Positions 11,481 to 23,849 of a stretch of DNA of 64,000 nt are shown here, in pieces; position 1 is the first letter of the stretch; every line of letters starts with the position of its first letter. Below the pieces are notes generated by a model. The model was not told where the DNA came from, did not search any database, and saw only the letters and a program-made list of their open reading frames with translations. The DNA is from Phycomyces blakesleeanus NRRL 1555(-) (taxonomy: Eukaryota; Mucoromycota; Mucoromycetes; Mucorales; Phycomycetaceae), in contig NW_017265171.1 of NCBI RefSeq assembly GCF_001638985.1, positions 186,001 through 250,000 of the forward strand. The letters are read 5' to 3'. Made by a program: the position numbers and the translations under genes.

Positions 11481-12650
11481 TAAAGTAAAAAAAAAATGCA
11501 TATCATTTTTAGGTCAATTTGATTTGAATTATTGTGACATTTCTCTTATCTCAAAAGGACAAAATTTCTAGACATAAACGAACAATTGTTTTCGGCTTAG
11601 TGCAATTATTATTATTATTATTATTATTTATATATGTTACTATTAAAATACCTGTAATTCAAATCCTTGTTGTGTAATGGTTGGTTTATAATGTATGTGT
11701 GTGTAGCATACATGTGCCTGGTATGTAACAGTTCCGGAGATTGTTAACTTGCCAGGTTCATTAGCAAGAAGGAAGGATTTCTCCTCATGGGTTTGCCCAA
11801 CCAAAAAAAAAAGGAAGAAGGAACCAGTGTTTGGTTGTGGAGTCTGTTTTTCACTCAATTGTGGTGTGTATACCACACTATCCATGCTGGCTATTGGTCT
11901 AGTGTTTTTCAAGTTACCAATAACTGTATAAAACTTTTTAAAGACATAAATAATAATTCTCATAGTTTGAACTTCGTATAATTGAGTTAGATCTTATTTT
12001 TTTTTGATATTAGAAAAACAAGGTCTTGGGCTTAGCAAGGTAAATTCAAGACACTCCCCCTAAAAAATAAATGAATATATACATGACTTATAAGTAGCTT
12101 ATGGGAGAGGAGCGGCTGTTTGGATATAACAGTTTTAGGTTCTGTGGACCCCCTTTTAGCTTGTTTATCTACCTATTTATTTTTCAATTCCTAATATTTA
12201 CCTGATAGTAGATGACGAAGCTTAACAACGACTTGCTTTTGCTAAAACACTGAATCAGATAAAGGGGCTACAGAACTAAAACATGGAGAAGAAAGTTGGG
12301 TCAAAAAGTAAGGCAATAGATCCAGCTCATTTAACTAGCAAATAAAAGGACCAATGATTGTAGAAGAATAAAGGAATATATCTTGTCTTTCTATCTTTTT
12401 TTTTTATATATATCTAAAATCAATCAAAGTCAGCAGCATCACGTGATATACAGATGTGCCTGCAAAAACATGCTGTTTTATAAATCACATGATATACCAA
12501 AAGTACATCAAATCATAAACTCGACAATAATCTTAGATAATAGATGCCCAATTGAATAGAGCAGTAGGGAATAGTTGCATACCAACTGGCTATAGGACTC
12601 TGGGTCCCCCCAAGAAGGGGAGCAAAGGGAAGGGGGAGCAACGCTCCTAG

Positions 12651-12682
<32 letters not shown>

Positions 12683-14539
12683 TATATAAATAAAAGACAG
12701 GAATATGTATGTATTTTACGAAAGAAGTATTATAGATTCCTCCTAGTGTACTTCCCTTTCTCTCATTCTTTACCATTTTTTCTTATTTAAAATTGATAAA
12801 ATATAGTATCCCTTTTCCCTTTTATTTTCTTTTAGGGTTTCTGCCACTATCATTATATAGTTTACAGTCACGATTGGCTTTTTATTATATTAATGTTAGT
12901 GACCCTTCATCCCCAAACTTTTCAAAGAAGAATTAAATTATGGTATAGTATAATATATTTTTGCTTTTCTGGAATTATCCACATTTTCAGCATGTAAAAG
13001 AAATCAACTTTTATGAGACCGATACGAATATCATCCCATAGTTCTCTGCTCATAGCTATGGCTATACCGTTAAATTTACCTAAAGCCAAGTTCATCGCAA
13101 TAGTTAGAATAGATATAATAAAGGGGATTGTAGAAGACGATATATTTGTCAAATATTCTTCTATGTATTTTATGGTTCCTGAACCTTGAAAAAAGAAAAG
13201 AAAAGAAAGAAAGAAAGTCTAGTATTATTTCTTTTTTTCTATACTGACCTGTAAATTCTTCATGTATGTCTTAAGTACACACCTGAAATTTAAGAAACAC
13301 CTCAAGAAACAAAATCCCATTAGTTGAACAACGATAGACTATTTTGTATGTGCAATTGTTTTTTGTTGTTGTTGAAATAATAAGAGCAATACAATATATA
13401 TGTATGTATGTATCCAGAATTTAATTATATCCTATAGAACAAGTAAATGCCACGATACTGAAATTTAAACCTTTTTTTTTTAAAGTTAAGCACGTTATGT
13501 GACATTGGTAAATGAGGCCTCGTTTTACCCAACTTCTCTTAAAGCTAATATTATCTAAACACGCAAGGGATAGGTTGAATTTACACGCAGAAACCATTAA
13601 AACAGCTGTACAAATATATAGTCCCTAAAGAAAGATTGTATATATAGAAAGACACTAACTTTTACCCCACTTTTTTTTTTAGAATTCATAATAAAAACCT
13701 GCAGAAAAGAGAGTACACAGTTAACCCCACACTGCTTTCAAACATGAGAAATCGAGCGATCTTGTATTTTCTTTTATCCTGTAGAATATTAGCTGAAAGG
13801 GATAATGGTGTTCTTCCAGGTAGTTTGATGCTAGCTTGTATCATTAAGAAGCTTTCATCATTACATATCAAATATATAGAAGAAAAAGCACCCCCCCCCC
13901 CCCCCCCCCCCCCAACAAATCGAACAATAACAGTCTGGAGCTCCTTTGTTAGCCCTTTTAAACCCTTTCCATCTCTATCTTTCATAACTTTATTTTGGAA
14001 AATAACTGTATTATATAAAAAAATATAAAGAACTTACTCATCCAAATCTACAAGTGACTTTTGTATACTAGTATAAAATAAACAGTAAAAAGTGATCATT
14101 GATAAGAGCTGAAGGCAGCCACTGCTAATATGTAATTATATAATCAAACTTTAAAATATTGCACCACTCTTTATTTTATGAAAGGAAGGGGCTATTAAAG
14201 CCACATAGTATCAATTAACTTGTACATCAAGAGGGCATTGTACCAAAATGTGTTCCTCTAGATAAAGTCAAAGTATTGATGAAATCAATTCATATAAATA
14301 CCATCGACGGCGGTATAGGTTACTACCCAAAATAATCTACAAAACAAAAAATATCTCTTTCTATACTTAAGCAAAATACCTTGTACATGTAATACATTAT
14401 TTACACACCCAAAACCATATTATTATTTTTATCGTTATTATCACTATCATCTTTATTATCATTTTCTTTAGCCTATTCATATATATCTTTTTAACTTTTA
14501 TCTCCCACTTCAACTTTATCTGTAAACATAAAAAAGAGT
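11481..14539. other. Gene-poor AT-rich region
   Basis: About 3 kb with no gene I can support. It contains a (TTA)n run near 11607, a TCACGTGA palindrome at 12439-12446, a (TA)n run near 12651-12672, a 23-base poly-C tract at 13891-13913 and many poly-A/T runs. A minus-strand frame at 12922-13152 (with the stretch MSRELWDDIRIGLIK) has protein-like composition and could be a decayed exon, but I cannot place it. Confidence 0.5.
13891..13913. repeat. Poly-C tract of 23 bases
   Basis: Twenty-three consecutive C on the plus strand in an otherwise AT-rich stretch with no gene. The length may vary through sequencing or replication slippage. Confidence 0.85.
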
Positions 14540-15512
14540 ATGGTCCACCGATCAATTCTATCCCATCCAAACTTGAACAATACATTGTTGAACCCCCATA
14601 TACTAATAGAAACATATGATAATGTTTCAAATCCATTGACACCCACTCTAATTCCTGTATTTCGGGATAGTCCACAACACCAAGGGTACAAGACATATTC
14701 TCCAGTTCTCTCACCATCTATTTCCATTCCGGAAGCTGTGCCAGTCTTGAGCCCTGATCCGAGTATTTCAAGCGGGTCTAAATATCAAGCGGGATTTATC
14801 GATGATATTGTAGCGCGCTCAGAATATGCCTACATAATTCCTATTTCTGGATCAAGAAACGTTCCTTTATGGCAGTGTATAAACATCAAAGAAACATTTC
14901 TACACGAAAATCAGGCACTCACAACAGACAAGTATACATTTGATGATACCATGTATATATCCGAACCAAATGCTTTGAGTAATAATCCACGTATGGAGCT
15001 ATATCAAGACACTTATTTACCGTCAGTTCTAAAAGTCTCTCAACAAATTGATTCAATCTCGACCTCAAATCTCTCTCGAAAACAGACACGCTTTGTTAAC
15101 TTTTTACCAGAAAGCTTTTCAGAAGATCGCAACCACAGTAAGTTGCATGATACATTTAATAAATTTAAAATATACAAGGGTATCTAACTATTATTTTATT
15201 CACAAAGGAATAGGTCAAAATACCAAAAGTCGTAAGAACCAAAGCCTTTTCCGCCCATATAGCCAATACTCTATGAACAAAAAGAAAAGAAAGCTCAGAG
15301 AAGAATGTAAGCGTATATACGACTGTGACAAATGCAACTATTGGAGTGACAGACGCGGAAACTTGAAGCGTCATTCTGCTCACCATGACAAGAGTGTCAA
15401 GAAAGCAAAATGTCCCACTTGTAAGAAGAAATTTTCAAGCAAGTTCAATGTTCAAAGACATGTATCTTCGAGCTTTAACACTTGTAAATCCTCAAATATG
15501 TCTACTATCTGA
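14540..15512 (+). CDS. C2H2-type zinc-finger protein
   Basis: Two exons: 14540-15137 and 15214-15512 (or from 15208). The intron starts GTAAGT, has a CTAAC branch-like site at about 15184, and offers two in-frame acceptors six bases apart (AAAG at 15207 and TAG at 15213), giving 300 or 298 residues. The first 195 residues are low-complexity and rich in S, P, T and N, with no domain I recognise. The C-terminus holds a basic stretch (NKKKRKLREECKR) and two tandem fingers. The first is C-x2-C-x12-H-x3-H (CDKC...RHSAHH). The second is C-x2-C-x12-H-x7-C (CPTC...QRH...TC), a C2HC variant with an unusually long last spacing. A nuclear DNA-binding regulator is likely; the target is unknown. Confidence 0.8.
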
Positions 15513-18500
15513 TATTGTGGTAGTATTTAACTCCTTGAGAGTGTCACTTATGCTTTATTATATATATATCAACTAGCTATGTATACAGATTTATTTATGT
15601 GTTCCGTTTTATTACTCACTTTTATGATACATGTTTAGCATTGTGTATGTCTTATTTCATATGATCAACCTAGAAATAATATTATCCCAAGCTAGTAGCT
15701 TTCTATTCTTATTCCTTCTTACGCCTTCACTTTATGCCGTATTCCTATTTTTATAAAGTCGTTTATTTTAAGCTTACACTCTTAAGTTTTGCTAGCACAT
15801 TTACTTTTTTAAATATACCTATAGTTATTCTTCTATGCCCTATTTTATTTTATTTTACTAATATTGAATAAAAACACACAATTTCAACGCTCATTTAACT
15901 TCACATAGTCTATGGGCTGTAAAAGTAATGAAGCTGAGGCACATGGAGCAGTACATCTCTTATATCCTGTGCGCAATGCATATTTCCTACAAAACTGACT
16001 GTTTTATGTATCTTCAAGCGAGATATGTAATTGGTTTAATTAGTTGTTGTAATTGGCGAACATTATGTTGATAAATACGTAAAATTTTAAGATGGGTAAC
16101 CGCAGTACCTCTTTATGTGTAGTAATAGCAGTATAATGTCTCCTTTTACTTAAAGTATTTAATAGAATAGCTACTGCGGATAATATATAATTTTAGTTTA
16201 GATAGCTATATAACTCAATTTTATTCATAACAATAAAAAGTATTTTTTTTTTATTCTCTCTTTGACTTTATGTATACCCCTTAAGTTCCTGTAAATTTAA
16301 CTTTTATGCTTCACTATGAGAAATGAGGGGCGATTCTGATGGAAGTTTTAGAAAGTATCTATAATACTGTTCCTTCCATAAAGTACGATATTACTCTCAA
16401 TCTAATTCACAATGAAAGAAGATTGACCATTCATTTTTCTTTTTTTAAAAATAAAAGAAGTAACAGCTTAATTATTTTTGATTTTTATTTCATCTTCGAT
16501 TAATCTTTATAGTCTGACCACCCCAACTATACGAGAGAGTATAAATTTGTAGGATTTTCTACGTCGGTAAAAGATTTTTTATCCAATAACATTGTTTTCT
16601 GAATTTAAACTTATAAGTACAATATTGCTGAGTATCCCCTTGGTAATGAACACTGTAGAAAAAAATCTACGAGTATTTGAAACAAGCTGCCTTATTTTGG
16701 AAAGAAATGGCAGATTTTTGAACACCATCTAGCACTTACCAAGTTTAGAATATCTCTATCCTATTTTGGCTCTGGAGAAATATTTTGAAGATGAAAGTCT
16801 CGTCGTCAACCCAGGAAACCATCTTGATTTTCGAATAGAGAGAACTACTTGCTTGATTAAAGAAAAATCAACTAGAGGGTCAAACAAGCCCTATGAACTT
16901 CGTACCTTGGATCTGAGCTTATACCAGAAACAGTCATGCCTACTGATATTTTTTTTAATGCGAACTTGTTTTTTATTTCGTAAAGTCATTTTCTTTCTAT
17001 TTCTTCTCACTATTACTATTGTTGACAAGTCTTTGAGGCTTTACAAAGTACTAACCAATAACCTATAGCTTTTAGGCGATAACAATATTAAGCAAGAGAT
17101 CTATGACAAGACCCTATAACACAAAACCTTTTATCAAAGCCTTACAAGATAAGCACACATACACATATTTTATAGATAGAATGATATATAGCTATAGCTC
17201 TTGTAATGTTAAACGAAACTCCCTTTTTTATTTCTGGCCAAAGCGATATCTAGTAGTTTATAGAGACCTTGATCTTACAATTTAAATTAAACTTTTACTA
17301 TACTTATTATTTAATTTAAAATTATCATAGTCTTCTTCTTTACATACTTATTCTATCATTCGTCTACTATTTTTTAGTACCCTTTGTTAGAGGCAATGCT
17401 ATAGATATGAGAAGGCTAAAGAAGAGCCTTATTTTATTACTTTTACTATTAATAAAGTCAAAAAATAAAAATATTTTGCTATAAAACATTAAGTTTGTTG
17501 GACCAATTATAAGAAAATTTAAAGTACCTAAAAAGGTATAAATTTACCATATTTATAGCAATTGATTGGATTAGATGCAAAAACAATCTGAAATCCCACA
17601 AATCATATTTGCTAAAGAATCTACGAGCTCGTAGAAACTTATGAGTCTGAAGTTATAATTTCTTCTATTTTCAGTAATTCTATTGGTTAAAAAATCTTTC
17701 CGACATTTCTACGAGTACGGAGTTATAAATGCTGCCATTTACCACAGTGGAATCCATGGTGCGGGCCAAGTTCAACAAAAACAATTAAAGCCCGCTCCAA
17801 CCCCAGACTTTAATTTTCTTCTAACCCGGACCTTTGGCTCTCTCATAACCCGGTTCCTTAACCCAGTGCATTACAGCTAAAGCTCGATATAATAGAGAGA
17901 ATGTGGACTTATGGCAACTTCCTATAAGACAATTACTATAACACCCAAACAATACAATCCGAGCATGTCAGTTTTCTCGAAGCAATTTGCAATACAATAG
18001 GATTGGAGGGTGATTATAGTAATTTAGACTGGAAAAAATAAAGCGACTTTGAAAACGGGTCATTTCAGACCAAATTTCTACAGCTTAAAAAGGATAGACA
18101 TATATTTATAAAACAAATTATACCAAAATAGAAAGCTAAATATACAGTATCCAAAAATATGAATAGAAAATTGGAAATTTAAGGATACCTGTGCTGAAAT
18201 TTAAAGTATTTAAGTCAAGCAAAACATATTCGACAAATATATAGTAGTGGTACATTACTACAAGTCTACACCTTCTCTACTGTCAAGCAGGGTTCTATCT
18301 TTGAAGTAAAGTATTAATTATTATAAAATCAACTTATTTCTATTATATAAATGATATGTATATGACAGTTTTTACCGCGTCCAAATAAGGAGCATCTTCT
18401 GTTATCGATAGCAGTTTCTTATTATTGTCTAATTCCTTGAGCACCTAAACATATATACATATAATTTAATTCAGAGGATTATATGCTATGTATAGCTGTA

Positions 18501-18963
18501 AAGTATAGGCTATGTACTCGTACAAGTACACAGATCGAATAAAACAATGCACTGAATGATGACGTATTTATACTGATAGTCATATAAGTATAATAAGAAA
18601 GAGATTGGTAAAGAGATACCCTTCCCCTCCCCTCCCTTCCCTCTCCTCATTCCCTTTTGTTACCTTTTTTTTATATTCTCCGATTGATTTTACTTTTGCT
18701 TTCAGGTAAAAAAAGAATCCCTCTATCGTTTTAAAACCATTTCCTCCTTCTTTAGTAATATATTATTATTTGATTCTTTCTCTTCCTCATCTTATCGAAA
18801 GAAGTACTTTAAAGTCAAGCACACACACGAACATACACATACAAGTCCCTCGTTTGTTCTAAAAAGACAGAGAAAACTACTTGGTAAAAAAAAAGAAAAA
18901 GAAAAAGAAAAATAAGAGTGACTACATCACCTTATTTCTTATTGTTTTTGGTTTCTGTCAAAA
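15513..18963. other. Gene-poor region, no gene seen
   Basis: About 3.4 kb of AT-rich DNA between the zinc-finger gene and cdc42. Short frames near 16766, 17103 and 17683 lack motifs and splice context. Bases 17932-17947 (ATTACTATAACACCC) are nearly the reverse complement of about 18009-18024, a short imperfect hairpin of unknown meaning. A C/T-rich stretch at about 18619-18660 lies before the likely cdc42 promoter. No RNA gene is seen. Confidence 0.5.
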
Positions 18964-19017
18964 ATGAGCTCATTGAATAATCTTTATCATTTTTTTCATT
19001 TCTTTATTTTTGAATAG
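18964..19017 (+). promoter_or_regulatory. Upstream ORF or leader-intron end before cdc42
   Basis: An ATG at 18964 opens a 17-codon frame rich in F and H that stops at 19017, ten bases before the cdc42 ATG. If present in mRNA it would be a uORF that could reduce initiation at cdc42. The TTTTTGAATAG end also looks like a 3' splice site, and a GGTAAA at about 18881 could be its donor, so the region may instead be removed as a 5'UTR intron. Confidence 0.4.
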
Positions 19018-19027
19018 CTATCAAGTA

Positions 19028-20068
<1,041 letters not shown>

Positions 20069-20363
20069 AATGAAAACCCACCGCCCTGAATTAGAAGGCG
20101 TACCTTTCTATCTCTTATTCACAACGGCTATGCCAACCCCATTCTATTCTTATTTGAATTCTAAACACACAACTTGTTTGAAAGTCTCAAATATTCTTCT
20201 TCAAGTACTACGTATCTCTCTCTCTCTCTCTCTTTCCACTTTTTCTTATTTTTTTTTGCTTTTTTCTGTTTCTGTATTCTAGTCTTTTTTAATTATACTT
20301 TTTTCAATTTTTTTAAGAGAGGTACATAATTACTACAAATATTTATATATCAAGACATCCATT

Positions 20364-21140
20364 TTAATCCAAAGCAACAGCCTTTTCTTGGTTCTGCTGT
20401 TCCAAGAGCTTTGCCTTGCCACCGAGCCTTTTTACATAAAAAGAAAATAATTACATAATCAGTTAATTCAATACTCTTTGTTAAATATTTTCCTTCATCC
20501 TGCCCCCCTTTTTTTAATATTATATAAATTATCTTTCTAATTCTATTAACTTACTTGTGGTAGTCAATGTAGCGATAACCCTGGACCAGCTGAGCAACTT
20601 CGTTGGTAGCGTGGCAAGCGAACAAAAGATAGTTTACGGGCTGAACAGCCAAAGCGAAACGCATAAAAAGACCAGAATAGATACAGAGAGCTATATATAT
20701 ACATATATATATATACATTAGTTTAGTCGAGGTCTTTTTATATGATATATATATATATATGTTAGTATACTTACCAGCAGTCATATTTCCAGAGATAAGT
20801 TCAGGGTCCTTCTTCCAGTCAGAGATGGCAGCAATAGGAATACCCCAGTTGGCGACAGGGCCCCAAAAGTGCTGTTCACCCACATATTATGTATGAATAT
20901 ATATATATATATATTGTTAGTTACTTATTCGTCTCCTCTCGCCCTTTCTCTCCATTGTTTGGTGTGTACGTGTGGGTGATAAACTTACAGTGCTAAATTC
21001 GAGAATAAAAATTGTAATGAGCACTTCATCTTTTAGTTGTTTTTTTTTGTGTCGACTTACCTCAAAAAGTAGCTTCTGAATTCCTTGGAGGAAACCTTCT
21101 GGATGAAGCGGTTGGTGATTGAACCCGAGACTTGAGACAT
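20364..21140 (-). CDS. mpc1: Mitochondrial pyruvate carrier subunit 1 (MPC1)
   Basis: Five exons on the minus strand: 21140-21061, microexon 20992-20989, 20871-20775, 20690-20555 and 20427-20364, totalling 381 nt and 126 residues. The 4-nt second exon (CACT) is flanked by TTTAG and GTAAGT. It completes S and T just before [10 protein letters not shown], matching the family sequence [11 protein letters not shown], and without it the frame is lost. Further MPC1 hallmarks are [24 protein letters not shown] and [13 protein letters not shown]. The protein is a small inner-membrane subunit that pairs with MPC2 to import pyruvate into the mitochondrial matrix. The tail is charged ([12 protein letters not shown]). 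It is convergent with cdc42; the stop codons are 295 bp apart. Confidence 0.94.
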
Positions 21141-23396
21141 TCTTAACTGATTACGACTAAAAGGAAAAAGAAAAAAAAGAAAGGGAAAATAGGTCCAAGA
21201 AATGAATATAAACCCACTTTCCCGAACTTTACAGTCTGCGGGCAAGAAAATCTAAAGATTGTGCGGAGATATAAAAACCAAGATTTTTTTTTGTTTTTTA
21301 TTTATTTTTATTTTTTTTGTTCTTCTTGAATCGAACTTTATAATAGAAATATATATGTATATAGAAATAATTATAGATTAATCTCCATGGTGATGAATTA
21401 TTATTTTTTTAAAAAAATAAAATAAAATCAATATCTTTGAAATTAAAGTATAATATAATCTAATATAGCCAGGAGAGCATATTTCTCTCTCAAAAGCTTT
21501 AGTTTACTTGACAGATAACTGGTGCAAGTATATATATATATAAATTTGTAAAAAATGATTGTACAAGTAACCACTTTTGAGTTCAACAAGAATCCCAAAA
21601 CCCACAAAAATTGATTTCAAGATCACATGATGTACAGGGGTTTTTATTCGATTCTTAAATACATCTTAAAAAATTGTGAGGTCGGAGGGAGGAAAGAGGT
21701 GGGGAAGGGAAGGGAAAAGAAAAGGGGATAATAAAAAAAAAGATTTACTTGCTCTAAATAAACTGTCAGACAACATATATATATATATATAATGCACTTT
21801 ACTGTGTATTATGTATATTGTGCACCGTATATTGGTAGTACTGTAGCATATTCCAGTCTGGACACTTGGACACCTGGACACCTTTAAACTACACAAAATA
21901 GAGATGTTGCTTTGTACACAAAGATTTACAAGAAAATTTGAATCCAAATGTTGAGAAAAGAAAAGGTATCTTGTTATCATATTAAAATAAATCATCCCAT
22001 CTGCTTAAAATATTAAATGTGTAGATAGATATATTCTTGATTCTTGCTTTAAATTGAATCGAATTGAATCGAATTGAATCATATATATAAATATCGATGC
22101 CTAGCACAAGTTCACAAGAAATAAACAAGGTTCAAGCACCTCTTTCTTGTTTGTATTGGTTCATAACCTTGTAACCTGTAATCTAAATTGATTTTTATAA
22201 TAGTTATTATTATATATTATATGAATGTATATATATATATATATTGTTTGTGCACTTGCAACACATTTTCTTATAATAAATAATAGATTTCATAGCTATG
22301 ATTTTTAGCTTTGCATACTACTTGAGATGCCAAATGATAGAGAGAAAAAGGAAAAGGAAAGGAAAAGAAACTCCCCGTCCAGATACATCATTTATGCTTT
22401 TATACTTGCGAGTAACTCACATGAATACATATCCTTCTCTCTGTGTGTTTTTGTGTGTTTTAAACACTAAATATAATATAGTACTAGAACACAAGAAAGA
22501 AAGAAAAAAATGAGTAACGAGGCAAGTCAAGTAATCAAAACCGTGTTATGTTGACCCCATGGTGATGATCTCATGGCTGAACAAATAAACCGGAAATAAA
22601 AGAGTCGAGGAATCCAAATGGATATTGCAATACTTGTGCTATCAATACATAGAGTAATATTCATACTTGTAATCATTATCTATTTTCCTTTATATTATTA
22701 AGTACAAAGCATTGGATTTATTAGTTTTCACTTAGCAAGAATACGAATAAACACTATTATGGCCATTGGCTATTGATAGTGGTGGCGATTATGGTGTAAC
22801 TTGTTGATAATGGACCACTGAAGCATGACAACCTCGGCCAATTCTATTTCTTTCTTTCTCTCTCTTTGTTTTTTTTTATTTTTTTTTTATTTGTTTTTTT
22901 ACCTTTTTCAGTGCTGTGTCCAGCCACTAAAATGGTGATACACTTTTTTTTTAAAAAAAAAAATGTGCTGGAGTACAAGACTATAAACTTCTTGTATTGA
23001 AACAAAAACGGGATAAATGCAAATATAGAAAAAAAAGTATTATTATTATTATTTTACAATAATTGTTATGTACATTATATGCTGTGATCAAACGTATCAA
23101 ATTATTAAATAGACAAAATGTATATATATGTATATTAAGAATTGATAAAGAAGGAGGCGAAAATCCGTCAAGAGAAAACTATACGCACATTCACACAAGA
23201 AAGAAATTAAAAGGAATGATGATTATGATAATGATGATGGTATTAATAGTAGTAATGGCTAATAGTAACTATAATGATAATATTTAAGAAATATGCTAAT
23301 ATTTTTTGGGGGAGATTTTTATTATACAAGAAACCTTTTGGTTTGCATGCCTGATGGAATTTCAATGAGTGATTTTGTGTGATTTTGCGTGAGTTG
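21141..23396. other. Intergenic, no gene seen
   Basis: AT-rich DNA upstream of MPC1. It includes (TA)n runs near 21776 and 22230, a tandem GAATCGAATT motif at about 22044-22080, and poly-T stretches near 22868-22900. Open frames here have no recognisable motif. Confidence 0.5.
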
Positions 23397-23830
23397 TAAA
23401 TTATGAATTGTGAATTGTGAATAATGTGTGTGTGTGAGCTGTGCAGGATTGAAAATATGGGAATGTGTTGGCGTGGGTTGGTTTAGAAACAAATAATGAA
23501 ATATAATATAATAGAGAGAAAGTGGTTTGTTGGTTAGTGAATGTGAATGTGAAGAAAAGTATATAAATATGTGTATATGTGCGTGAGTGTGAGTGTGAGT
23601 GTGAGTACGAATGTGCAAATGTGCAAATGTGCAAATGTGCAAATGTAAGAGTGCAAATGTAAGAGTGCAAATGTAAGAGTGCGAATGTGAGAGTGCAAGT
23701 GCAAGTGCGAATGTAAGAGTGCAAATGTGTGAGTGCAGTTGTGTAAGTGCAGTTTTGTATGTGTGCATGTGTGCATGTGTGCAATTGTGCAGGTATGGTT
23801 GTGTGATTATGTGGTTGTGATATGCATGAA
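23397..23830. repeat. TG-rich degenerate minisatellite
   Basis: About 430 bp built from variants of TGTGCAAA, TGTAAGAG, TGTGAGTG and TGTGCATG on the plus strand. The minus strand is open in all three frames across it (giving H/T-rich translations) simply because the repeat lacks stops, so it is not a gene. It lies just past the stop of the proline-rich gene and may form part of its 3' region. Confidence 0.8.
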
Positions 23831-23849
23831 TTGTAGCCATTTTTTTTCT

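Noticed and set aside
11635..11730. 96-bp segment with TGTTAC...GTAACA ends as a solo LTR
   Set aside because: Ends are short, no target-site duplication is seen and no second copy exists in the window.
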